64,000 nucleotides of DNA from Acinetobacter sp. C26M (GCF_023702675.1 NZ_CP098478.1:62001-126000), one strand, 5' to 3'. Shown: positions 36,458 through 43,117, numbered from the stretch's first letter. The notes: generated by a model not told the origin, from the sequence alone. Numbers and translations are program-made.

Positions 36458-37720
36458 ATGAAACCTAAGACACTTAAAGCACTCCGTAACCGTTTACAAA
36501 TGACACAAAAGCAAATGGCCGATTTGCTAAATGTTTGTTCCAAAACATGGCAAGCTTGGGAAAATGGTACTAATCCTATGCATATTGCTTTTGCTAAATT
36601 ATTAGAACAAAAAGTGAAAAATGAATTATCTTTACCTAATGCTAAAACTACAGATAAGCTTCTAAAAAATAAGATAATCTTTTCTGAATACAATCAGACT
36701 CAAATTACAAAAAGTGCTGAAGATTTAGCAATTATTACGCACAGAGATGTATTTAAAGGTGTTCTTTCTGAAGGATTCACCTTCATTGACCTATTTGCTG
36801 GAATAGGTGGAATTCGACAATCATTTGAAAATCATGGAGGAAAATGTATCTTTTCCTCTGAAATTGATCCTTTTGCTAAATTTACCTACTACACAAACTT
36901 TGGTGAAGTTCCTTTTGGAGATATTACTAAAATTTCAGTGGATTCTATTCCTAAGCACGATATTTTATGTGCGGGATTCCCATGTCAACCTTTTAGTCAT
37001 ATCGGTAAAAGAGAGGGGTTTGAACATCCAACTCAAGGGACTATGTTTTATGAAATTGTGCGTATCATAAAAGATAAAAAAACACCTGTCCTTTTTCTAG
37101 AAAATGTTCCCGGACTAATTAATCATGATGATGGGAATACATTACAGATAATTATTGAAACCCTCCAAACTATGGGATACAAAGTACAACATACTGTTCT
37201 TGATGCAAGTCATTTTGGTGTTCCCCAAAAGCGTAAAAGATTTTATTTGGTAGCCTTCTTAGATCAAAAAATTCAATTTGAATTTCCTAAACCTCCAATG
37301 ATTTCTAAAGATATTGGTGAGGTTTTGGAACAAGATATAACTGGATATAGTATTTCTGAGCATCTCCAAAAAACATACTTATTTAAAGTAGATGACGGAA
37401 GACCAACATTAGTTGATAAAAACTCAACTGGGGCCATAAAAACGCTAGTTTCGACTTACCATAAGATTCAGCGTTTAACGGGTACCTTTGTAAAAGATGG
37501 TGAAACAGGCATCAGACTATTAACTACAAATGAATGTAAAGCAATTATGGGTTTCCCTGAAAATTTTGTTATCCCTGTATCTAGAACCCAAATGTACCGC
37601 CAAATGGGAAATTCTGTTGTAGTTCCTGTTGTTACAAAAATTGCGGAACAAATCTCTTTAGCTTTAAAAAATGCCAAACAAAAATCACCGATAGAAAATT
37701 TTGAGTTAGAACTAAGTTAA
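36458..37720 (+). CDS. MspI-like DNA cytosine-C5 methyltransferase with regulatory N-terminus
   Basis: A 420-residue methyltransferase closely resembling M.MspI, which protects CCGG by methylating the outer cytosine. Residues 1-55 are a helix-turn-helix (MTQKQMADLLNVCSKTWQAWENG) as in M.MspI, used there to repress its own gene. Motif I is FIDLFAGIGGIRQSF, motif IV GFPCQPFSHIG with catalytic Cys176, motif VI LFLENVPGL, motif VIII FGVPQKRKRFYLVAF and motif X MYRQMGNSVVVPV. The target recognition region is about residues 275-365. It must act before the nuclease; the divergent layout allows this. A weak terminator follows. Confidence 0.95.
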   Translation: MKPKTLKALRNRLQMTQKQMADLLNVCSKTWQAWENGTNPMHIAFAKLLEQKVKNELSLPNAKTTDKLLKNKIIFSEYNQTQITKSAEDLAIITHRDVFKGVLSEGFTFIDLFAGIGGIRQSFENHGGKCIFSSEIDPFAKFTYYTNFGEVPFGDITKISVDSIPKHDILCAGFPCQPFSHIGKREGFEHPTQGTMFYEIVRIIKDKKTPVLFLENVPGLINHDDGNTLQIIIETLQTMGYKVQHTVLDASHFGVPQKRKRFYLVAFLDQKIQFEFPKPPMISKDIGEVLEQDITGYSISEHLQKTYLFKVDDGRPTLVDKNSTGAIKTLVSTYHKIQRLTGTFVKDGETGIRLLTTNECKAIMGFPENFVIPVSRTQMYRQMGNSVVVPVVTKIAEQISLALKNAKQKSPIENFELELS

Positions 37721-37725
37721 CAATA

Positions 37726-37751
37726 AAAGTCCCTAAATAAGGGGCTTATTT
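37726..37751 (+). terminator. weak terminator after the methyltransferase gene
   Basis: AAGTCCC and GGGGCTT pair (one G-U) around seven bases, followed by ATTT. It runs directly into dif-like site E. Confidence 0.5.
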
Positions 37752-37775
37752 AACATACAATCTCTTATACGAACT
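37748..37775 (-). repeat. degenerate dif-like site E
   Basis: Minus-strand reading: AGTTCGTATAA, GAGATT, GTATGTTAAAT. The XerC arm matches the published pdif arm ATTTCGTATAA in 10 of 11 bases; the XerD arm differs from TTATGTTAATT at two. It is weaker than sites A-D and may be a relic of the insertion that brought the restriction genes. Confidence 0.5.
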
Positions 37776-37776
37776 C

Positions 37777-37806
37777 AAAAATGGAAGCTTATAGCTTCCA
37801 TTTTTT
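37777..37806. terminator. bidirectional hairpin terminator
   Basis: AAAAATGGAAGCT TAT AGCTTCCATTTTT is a near-perfect palindrome with a T-run on both strands. Confidence 0.8.
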
Positions 37807-37811
37807 GTCTA

Positions 37812-37976
37812 TTAGACATTGAATCCTATGTGTTTTCCCGTTGGAAGCTCTACATCAATACGAAGTTTTCCGCCCATTGCTTCACATACTTTTTCATCGT
37901 TGAAATTTTCAGATCATTTCTACGATTTTCGATAAATTCCCTTAATGGTTTACCAATAGTCAAAACAATATTTATT
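37812..37976 (-). pseudogene. relic of an Xre/HigA-type antitoxin-like gene
   Basis: Two minus-strand frames join to give a coherent C-terminal fragment: IGKPLREFIENRRNDLKIS then TMKKYV in one frame, then EAMGGKLRIDVELPTGKHI then GFNV and TAA in another. One base is missing after GT of the YV codon pair at about 37889. The pattern KKYVEAMGGKLRIDVELP is typical of helix-turn-helix antitoxins. A stop codon (TGA) interrupts the frame shortly upstream, so the N-terminal half is lost. No toxin gene is visible beside it. Probably the remains of a toxin-antitoxin module carried by the same mobile unit. Confidence 0.55.
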
Positions 37977-38027
37977 CAAGTGCTACTAAGACAGATATTT
38001 ATACTGTAAAAAACCTGATAAAAACTA

Positions 38028-38058
38028 AAAAGCCTATCTTAAAAATTGGCTTTATTTT
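38028..38058 (-). terminator. terminator after the Sel1-repeat gene
   Basis: AAAGCC and GGCTTT pair over a loop of about 13 bases; on the minus strand TTTTTAGTTTTT follows. It lies two bases from the stop codon. Confidence 0.55.
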
Positions 38059-38060
38059 TA

Positions 38061-38420
38061 TTAGATTCTATCAATAAAGTTTTTTGCCTGAGTATTGCCT
38101 TGATCGGAAGACTTTTTTAACCACTCAAGAGCCTTATTATGATCTTTTGGTACACCTACACCATAATAATAAAGTATACCTAATCTATATTGTGCTATAG
38201 CATTGCCTTGCTCAGCCGACTTTCTATACCATGACCCAGCTTCTAAAAAGTTCTGAGCAACACCATCTCCCATAACGTACATCGAACCAACTTTCAATTG
38301 CACCTTAGCATCACCTTTCTGAGCTAAATCCAATGTTTCTTTAAAACTAGCAACATTTTCAGCAAAAGCCGTATTCAAAAACACACATGCAACACCCGCA
38401 AGCAACAATTTTTTTATCAT
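38061..38420 (-). CDS. small exported Sel1-repeat protein
   Basis: A 119-residue protein with a signal peptide MIKKLLLAGVACVFLNTAFA and then almost only Sel1-like repeats: VQLKVGSMYVMGDGVAQNFLEAGSWYRKSA, then AIAQYRLGILYYYGVGVPKDHNKALEWLKKSS and a last part unit. Sel1 repeats are protein-protein binding helical pairs. Exported short forms are common accessory proteins in Acinetobacter; the role is unknown, possibly periplasmic adaptor or immunity-like. It lies between dif-like sites E and C with its own terminator, so it may be the cargo of a further module. Confidence 0.8.
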   Translation of the reverse strand: MIKKLLLAGVACVFLNTAFAENVASFKETLDLAQKGDAKVQLKVGSMYVMGDGVAQNFLEAGSWYRKSAEQGNAIAQYRLGILYYYGVGVPKDHNKALEWLKKSSDQGNTQAKNFIDRI

Positions 38421-38523
38421 TCTGAATCCTGAAAATTTAAATATAAAATAGCAAATTACATTGATAATAATTTTACTTAAAAATGACTGAATTGACAGAT
38501 TTTAAAGATCATTTTTCATTTCA

Positions 38524-38551
38524 ACTCCGCATAACGCCTATTATGTTAATT
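38524..38551 (+). repeat. dif-like XerC/XerD site C
   Basis: Arms and spacer ACTCCGCATAA, CGCCTA, TTATGTTAATT on the plus strand. It is oriented like site A, and lies 42 bases beyond the 3' end of the next minus-strand gene, as site A does for its gene (17 bases). Confidence 0.75.
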
Positions 38552-38593
38552 TTAGGAAATCTTAAACTTAGACTACAGCTAAAAGGATTAGAT

Positions 38594-39121
38594 TCAGTTC
38601 AGAATCTTTCTTCTGACTAGGTCTTTATTTTCATTTGATAAACCTAAGTAGACTTTATAAATCAGATCAACTAAGTCCTTTTCTAAAATACCTTTATCAT
38701 CTTCTTGCTTAAGAACATTGATCCTAAACAATGAGTTAAGACTTTTACTGTAATCCCAACAATAATCAGATAATTTTACTTTCAACTCTTCATAGCTCTC
38801 ATCATTCTCATCTAAGGTCTGATACCAATTAGCTAGAACTATCTCAGTTTTTCTCCCATCCAAATAAGAGCGGTTTAATTCAGCATATTGCTTTGCATTC
38901 ATATTCTGATAACCGATATATTTTGATGGAGCAAATAAATATTTATTTTCCACTTCATCCCAATACGCATACCAAGCTCTGTAATGAGAGATATTTTCTA
39001 CTAGCAATGTAATTGATTTATCACAATCACCATCTACATAAAGATCCAACTCATGATTAAAATGTTTAATATTTTTAATTACTTCTTCGTTGTTAGTAAC
39101 TAAACGTGGTTGCTCAGTCAT
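38594..39121 (-). CDS. unknown acidic protein in a second dif-flanked module
   Basis: An unrecognised 175-residue soluble protein, rich in Asp, Glu, Lys and Tyr. A notable stretch is ISHYRAWYAYWDEVENKYLF, followed by APSKYIGYQNMNAKQYAEL. I have a faint memory of similar FAPSKFIGY segments at the N-terminus of defence or restriction-related proteins, but cannot name a family. The C-terminal part (LEKDLVDLIYKVYLGLSNENKDLVRRKIL) is helical. There is no signal peptide or membrane segment. It is the only gene between dif-like sites C and D, and AT-rich. ATG start at 39121 has the ribosome binding site AAGGGGA upstream. Confidence 0.65.
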   Translation of the reverse strand: MTEQPRLVTNNEEVIKNIKHFNHELDLYVDGDCDKSITLLVENISHYRAWYAYWDEVENKYLFAPSKYIGYQNMNAKQYAELNRSYLDGRKTEIVLANWYQTLDENDESYEELKVKLSDYCWDYSKSLNSLFRINVLKQEDDKGILEKDLVDLIYKVYLGLSNENKDLVRRKILN

Positions 39122-39220
39122 GACTATATTCCCCTTGTTTGTTTAGTTCATTTAGTCCTTGAACTCATTGATTACAATTTAATATAGCACTAATGTTCTG
39201 TCAATTGTTTTTCATTCCTC

Positions 39221-39248
39221 ACGTAACATAATGGGCGTTATGAGAAAT
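39221..39248 (-). repeat. dif-like XerC/XerD site D (inverted)
   Basis: Minus-strand reading: ATTTCTCATAA, CGCCCA, TTATGTTACGT. The inner half of each arm is intact; the outer XerD bases have drifted. It closes the second module. Confidence 0.68.
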
Positions 39249-39314
39249 CAAATTTAAAAATTTAATTTAAATCAAATGCTTAAATTGATTTAACACCCTA
39301 AAAAAACAACAAAA

Positions 39315-39344
39315 AGCCGACTTAGACACAAGTCGGCTTTTTTT
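39315..39344. terminator. hairpin terminator, twin of the one at 35171
   Basis: AGCCGACTT AGACAC AAGTCGGCT followed by TTTTTT. Only one loop base differs from the copy at 35171. Confidence 0.85.
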
Positions 39345-39384
39345 GGAGCAGTTTTGATATGTTTTGCCAAGCTCTAACCTTACC

Positions 39385-39586
39385 TGTACGTTTTTGCTTA
39401 CACCAATTCAGGGCAATGTCCCATTTTCAGTCAAGGCTGAATTGCCTAATATGAACTCATCAGGAACAGGAAGTTCCAAAACATAAAACAAGAATGATAA
39501 GTTTGTGCATCAGGATGTGAGATATGACAGGAGTTGTATCTAGTGAAAGGAATACGAAAAAGCCCGACAGGATGTCGGGCTTTTTT
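39385..39586 (+). ncRNA. putative small RNA, copy 2
   Basis: About 200 bases, roughly nine-tenths identical by eye to copy 3. It folds as GGCAAT (39411-39416) with ATTGCC (39440-39445) enclosing TTCAG/CTGAA, then a hairpin GGAAC/GTTCC, then a single-stranded stretch, then the terminator GCCCGACA GGA TGTCGGGC with TTTTTT. No open frame is conserved between copies. The 3' end meets the 3' end of the minus-strand LysR gene 36 bases further on. Multi-copy small RNAs related to phage C4 antisense RNA are reported from A. baumannii; whether this is one of them needs a covariance search. Confidence 0.6.
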
Positions 39587-39622
39587 CATTTAAGCTGAAA
39601 CTCAGTCAGTTGTTTCTCTCAT

Positions 39623-40519
39623 CTATTTGGCACTGTAATAGGCATGAATCGATGCTGCACAACGTTCAACGATTAGATCTTCATCCTTTTTCCAGATGAG
39701 TTTCACTTCACTGAGGGTGTTCTCATCCTGAATCGGAATCAGTCTGACATTACTTGGTAAAATCACTTTAAACTCTTCGGGCACAATACACACGCCAAAA
39801 CCATTGGCGACCAGTTCCAGTTGAGACCTTTTTCGTGAATAGATTCTGGTTCTTTTTGGACTAAAACCATTCACCAAACATAAATTGGCTGCCAAATAAC
39901 TTAAGCCACCACGGGCTTTATGCGGTACAGAAACAAAATTTAATGGCTCCAATTCACGGATCGATATACTTTCTTTTTCACTTAATAATGGGTCTGCAAT
40001 ATGGGCAGCAACATATAAAGGGGCAGTGTATAAACTGATCGAATTGACATCATTTAAATTGTGATAAATCGGGGGGCGAATAAAACCCAGATCAATTGTC
40101 CCATTCAATAAATATTCGAGCTGTAATTCAGAGGATAGCGTATTCATTTCGATATCAATGTTATAGATATCACAGAGCTGCTCAAAGATTTCCAGCTTAT
40201 TTTGATCCAACACAATACTACTGGAATGGGCAATTTTAATGATTCGACCTTCACCACGGCTGATGCTTTGGGCACTGACAATGGAACTTTTTAAATGATC
40301 GATATTGGTTTTTAGACTTTTATACAGGGCTTCCCCAGCAGGTGTGAGTCTAATTTTCTTTTCAGATCGATCAAAAATTTCAAAACCGATTTCTTCTTCT
40401 AAATTTTTAATTTGTCTGCTTAGGGCGGATTGAGCAATAAACAGCTTCTCCGAAGCGGCAATAAACCCCCCAGTTTCAACAATCGTGATTAGATAATTAA
40501 ATTGTTTTAATGTCCACAT
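39623..40519 (-). CDS. LysR family transcriptional regulator
   Basis: A 298-residue LysR-type regulator. The helix-turn-helix is at residues 3-60 (TLKQFNYLITIVETGGFIAASEKLFIAQSALSRQIKNLEEEIGFEIFDR), and the substrate-binding domain follows from about 90 with DLGFIRPPIY, typical of CatM/BenM/CbbR-like proteins. A tiny gene lies divergent 97 bases upstream, which would be the usual place for its target, but that gene codes for only 41 residues. It and the small gene are bracketed by small-RNA copies 2 and 3 as direct repeats, so they might have been inserted or be lost as a unit. Effector unknown. Confidence 0.9.
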   Translation of the reverse strand: MWTLKQFNYLITIVETGGFIAASEKLFIAQSALSRQIKNLEEEIGFEIFDRSEKKIRLTPAGEALYKSLKTNIDHLKSSIVSAQSISRGEGRIIKIAHSSSIVLDQNKLEIFEQLCDIYNIDIEMNTLSSELQLEYLLNGTIDLGFIRPPIYHNLNDVNSISLYTAPLYVAAHIADPLLSEKESISIRELEPLNFVSVPHKARGGLSYLAANLCLVNGFSPKRTRIYSRKRSQLELVANGFGVCIVPEEFKVILPSNVRLIPIQDENTLSEVKLIWKKDEDLIVERCAASIHAYYSAK

Positions 40520-40615
40520 ATCTCAAAATTAGATCAGTGCTTGTTTTTTCTATATTAGATTAGATGAAAGAAATCTTATACCTTTTTTATAGATCCTTGA
40601 TTCAGGTGGCTGAAC

Positions 40616-40741
40616 ATGACAATGAGAAATAAGATTTTGACCTTGATTGCTGCTGTCGTGATTTGTTTACTGGCGCAAAGCTACGATCACTATATGGGGG
40701 TGATGACAACAGAGCAGACTATTGATTTATTGGGAGATTGA
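40616..40741 (+). CDS. tiny membrane or exported peptide, 41 aa, divergent from LysR gene
   Basis: A 41-residue frame found by reading the gap: MTMRNKILTLIAAVVICLLAQ, then SYDHYMGVMTTEQTIDLLGD. It has one hydrophobic segment (7-21) after a basic start, so it would be a signal-anchored or secreted peptide. The ribosome binding site AGGTGG (40604-40609) is well placed, six bases before the ATG. It could be a real LysR target or the stump of a deleted transporter. I cannot assign a family. Confidence 0.45.
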   Translation: MTMRNKILTLIAAVVICLLAQSYDHYMGVMTTEQTIDLLGD

Positions 40742-40803
40742 TAGATTCATCCTACTCAGTTTCATATGATTACTGACTTTTTAAGGGTGAGAAAGCTCAG
40801 CGA

Positions 40804-41006
40804 TGTACGCTTTTTCTTACACCGATCAGCGGTAATATCCCATTTTCAGCCAAGGCTGAATTGCCTAATATGAACTCATCAGGAACAGGAAGTTCCAGAA
40901 CATAAAACAAGAATGATAAGTTTGCGCATCAGGACGTGAGATATGACAGGAGTTGTATCTAGTGAAAGGAATACGAAAAAGCCCGACTTGGATGTCGGGC
41001 TTTTTT
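40804..41006 (+). ncRNA. putative small RNA, copy 3
   Basis: About 200 bases close to copy 2. Differences preserve pairing: the inner stem is TTCAGCC/GGCTGAA, longer than in copy 2, and GGTAAT still pairs with ATTGCC through a G-U pair. The terminator loop differs (GCCCGACTTGGATGTCGGGC). The T-run reaches into the end of the minus-strand LysR gene (stop at 41005), so the hairpin probably ends both transcripts. No dif-like site precedes this copy. Confidence 0.6.
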
Positions 41007-41904
41007 ATTTAATATTGATTTGTTTTTCCCATAGCTCAATCAAGAGCTGCATGGATTTGCTCAGTGGTTTATAAGCTGGCCAAATCGCATGAATCGGCAT
41101 ATCCAGTCCATTGGTGGTATCCAGAAAGGCTAAGCGCACCAGACTGTGTTTGGCAAAATGTGTTTGCACTACAGAAAGGGGGAAATTACCCCAACCGAGT
41201 CCTTGTTCCACCATATCAATCGCCATGGATAAATTATCGCTGTACCAATATGAATCGGAGACCAATACCCGACTATCAGGTAATGGATAATGCTTGCTTG
41301 CAACAATAATCTGTCTGAGTTCAGATAACATAGTGAGTTCATTTTTATTATGCGCTTTGAGCTGTTGCGCATCTTTAGGTGAAACGGCAGCAACAAATTG
41401 TTCCATGCCCAGCAAGCGAAAGCGTTCATTATTATCGAGTTGTGATGAGCTATAGGCGATATAGAGATCGATCTCGTTCTGGTGTAGCCGTGTTTTGAGC
41501 TCTTGTTGTGGTGCGCTGACTATTTCAATATTTAACAATGGAAAACGTTGAATCAGTTGCTCAATACTTGCTAATAAAAATTTTTGATTCACATCTGCGG
41601 CAATGCCAATGCAGAGGCTGGTCTCCAATCCTGTTGAAAGCTCGGTTAGATGCAGGTCGAGTTGACGTAATTTGGTCACAATCAATCGGGCATGCGGTTC
41701 AATTGAAAGGGCGACTTCGGTAGGGGCGAGATGATTTTTGCTACGCTCAAACAGTTTTAAGTTTAGCTCTGCTTCAAGATTGGCAATCGCCATGCTGACT
41801 GCTGAAGGGACCCGATTTAAGGCGCGCGCTGCCGCAGAAAAATTACCTCGATCAATAATTTCAAGAATCAGTTCAAGCTGTTCACGACTGAGCTTCATAG
41901 TCAT
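41005..41904 (-). CDS. LysR family regulator, AceR-like
   Basis: A 299-residue LysR-type regulator with an N-terminal helix-turn-helix (LSREQLELILEIIDRGNFSAAARALNRVPSAVSMAIANLEAELNLKLFERS) and a substrate-binding domain (LCIGIAADVNQKFLLASIEQL). It is divergent from a PACE-family efflux gene 88 bases away. In A. baumannii AceR, a LysR protein, activates the divergent aceI gene in response to chlorhexidine, so a similar job is inferred. The VPSAVSMAI recognition helix is typical of this subgroup. Its 3' end overlaps the terminator of small-RNA copy 3. Confidence 0.88.
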   Translation of the reverse strand: MTMKLSREQLELILEIIDRGNFSAAARALNRVPSAVSMAIANLEAELNLKLFERSKNHLAPTEVALSIEPHARLIVTKLRQLDLHLTELSTGLETSLCIGIAADVNQKFLLASIEQLIQRFPLLNIEIVSAPQQELKTRLHQNEIDLYIAYSSSQLDNNERFRLLGMEQFVAAVSPKDAQQLKAHNKNELTMLSELRQIIVASKHYPLPDSRVLVSDSYWYSDNLSMAIDMVEQGLGWGNFPLSVVQTHFAKHSLVRLAFLDTTNGLDMPIHAIWPAYKPLSKSMQLLIELWEKQINIK

Positions 41905-41992
41905 TCTCTTGTCAGTAAATCTGATGACGATTGACTTTTTTTATCAAATTTAAGGCGTAAAATCCACTCATTATTGATTTTAAGGTGTGGTC

Positions 41993-42445
41993 ATGCAAGG
42001 AACCAAGAGAAGAGTCACTTACGTATTTTTCTATGAAGTTTTGAGCTTTTTTATCTGTGCGATGGTGTTGGCGGTGCTTTCAGGCACGACCATTAGCCAT
42101 ACAGGACCTTTGTCGATCTTGATTGCTGTGATCGCAGTGACGGTCAATTTCTTTTATAACTATGTATTTGAGATATGGGAAAAGAAACAGACATCAAAAA
42201 AACGTACAGTGCTCAGACGTGTTGTACATGCCATTGGCTTTCAAATTGTCTTGGTGATGATTTTGATTCCGTTAATTGCATGGTGGATGCAGATCAGTCT
42301 AGTTAAAGCTTTCTTACTCGATTTTAGTTTGATGGTACTGATTCCATGTTATACCTTTGTTTATAATTACTTTTTTGATCATATTTTTGGTTTACCCAGC
42401 CATTTGGTTGAGCCAGCAGCGTTGAGCGCAAAAACCAGCTCCTAA
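41993..42445 (+). CDS. PACE-family multidrug/biocide efflux transporter (AceI-like)
   Basis: A 150-residue inner-membrane protein with four transmembrane helices in two bacterial transmembrane pair domains, the design of the proteobacterial antimicrobial compound efflux family. Conserved points seen are the Glu of helix 1 (VFFYEVLSFF), NFFYNYVFEIWEKK after helix 2, RVVHAIGFQIVLV at the second repeat and the Asp of FLLDFSLMVLI. AceI exports chlorhexidine; this homologue is diverged, so its substrates may differ. The ATG at 41993 has TAAGG upstream; a GTG at 41987 is an alternative. Confidence 0.88.
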   Translation: MQGTKRRVTYVFFYEVLSFFICAMVLAVLSGTTISHTGPLSILIAVIAVTVNFFYNYVFEIWEKKQTSKKRTVLRRVVHAIGFQIVLVMILIPLIAWWMQISLVKAFLLDFSLMVLIPCYTFVYNYFFDHIFGLPSHLVEPAALSAKTSS

Positions 42446-42470
42446 TTGACCATTTTATCGTTAAATTCAT

Positions 42471-42502
42471 AAAAAAGAGCGCATAAATTGCACTCTTTTT
42501 TA
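42471..42502. terminator. terminator between convergent genes
   Basis: AAAAAAGAGCGCA and TGCACTCTTTTTTA pair with one mismatch around TAAAT. It ends the PACE gene and, 40 bases further, the convergent DUF2147 gene. Confidence 0.75.
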
Positions 42503-42541
42503 TGTGAAAGATAAATTATTTCTGCGACTGAATTTAAATCA

Positions 42542-43009
42542 TTAAAGTCGAATCCAAGTCATATTACGGAAACTGTTATTGCTTGGATTTTTCGCATTAA
42601 TACTTAGCATTTTGCCAGTTTTGCTTAAACGAGCATTCAGGTTATATTTTTGACCATCATAGGGATTGAGCCAAACACCTTGTCCAAATTCCTCATTTTG
42701 ATTCAACATCTTTAGACCTGTTAACACTTCCATACCGATAATCTGTTGGTTTTTTAAAGCGCCAGAACATGCTGTACATAAGGTTGGTGCCGATTCCTTG
42801 GCAGAAGGATACATTTTGACAATTACCGCACTGTATTGTTCGGTCGCAGAATGTCTGCGAATCACAATATCAGACAAGTAAGAGCCCGTACGCTCATCCA
42901 CGACTTTCCAAGTGCCAATTAGAGGGTCTGTTGGTGCAGCTTGAATCACCAAAGGGGTGCTGAGTCCAAGTAATAGGACACAAGCGCGAAGAAAAGAAGT
43001 ATTTAGCAT
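42542..43009 (-). CDS. DUF2147 family exported protein
   Basis: About 155 residues from the ATG at 43009, which gives a clean signal peptide MLNTSFLRACVLLLGLSTPLVIQAA; a longer frame from 43048 is less likely. The mature part is a DUF2147 beta-barrel: DPLIGTWKVVDERTGSYLSDIVIRR, YSAVIVKMYP, the block QQIIGMEVLTGLK and GVWLNPYDGQKYNLNARLSKTGKMLSI. A Cys pair (LCTACSG) sits in the middle. DUF2147 proteins are small periplasmic lipocalin-like proteins of unknown role. It stands alone downstream of phoR. Confidence 0.85.
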   Translation of the reverse strand: MLNTSFLRACVLLLGLSTPLVIQAAPTDPLIGTWKVVDERTGSYLSDIVIRRHSATEQYSAVIVKMYPSAKESAPTLCTACSGALKNQQIIGMEVLTGLKMLNQNEEFGQGVWLNPYDGQKYNLNARLSKTGKMLSINAKNPSNNSFRNMTWIRL

Positions 43010-43090
43010 GATAATGGCATCAAAAATATAAATAATGAAATGAAACAAAAGGTTATTATATTATTTTAGTGGAATGATCACAGCATATTT

Positions 43091-43113
43091 AAGGGAACTT
43101 GGCAGTTCCCTTT
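43091..43113 (-). terminator. hairpin after phoR
   Basis: AAGGGAACT/AGTTCCCTT with a four-base loop, directly after the phoR stop. The T-tail is short (TTAAAT), so termination may be partial. Confidence 0.5.
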
Positions 43114-43117
43114 ACGC

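Noticed and set aside
36355..36693. 112-residue minus-strand frame
   Set aside because: It is antisense to the methyltransferase N-terminus, whose protein match is unmistakable.
34251..41006. Prophage or transposon as cause of the accessory region
   Set aside because: No integrase, transposase, phage structural gene, terminal inverted repeat of IS type or target duplication could be found; dif-like sites and repeats explain it better.
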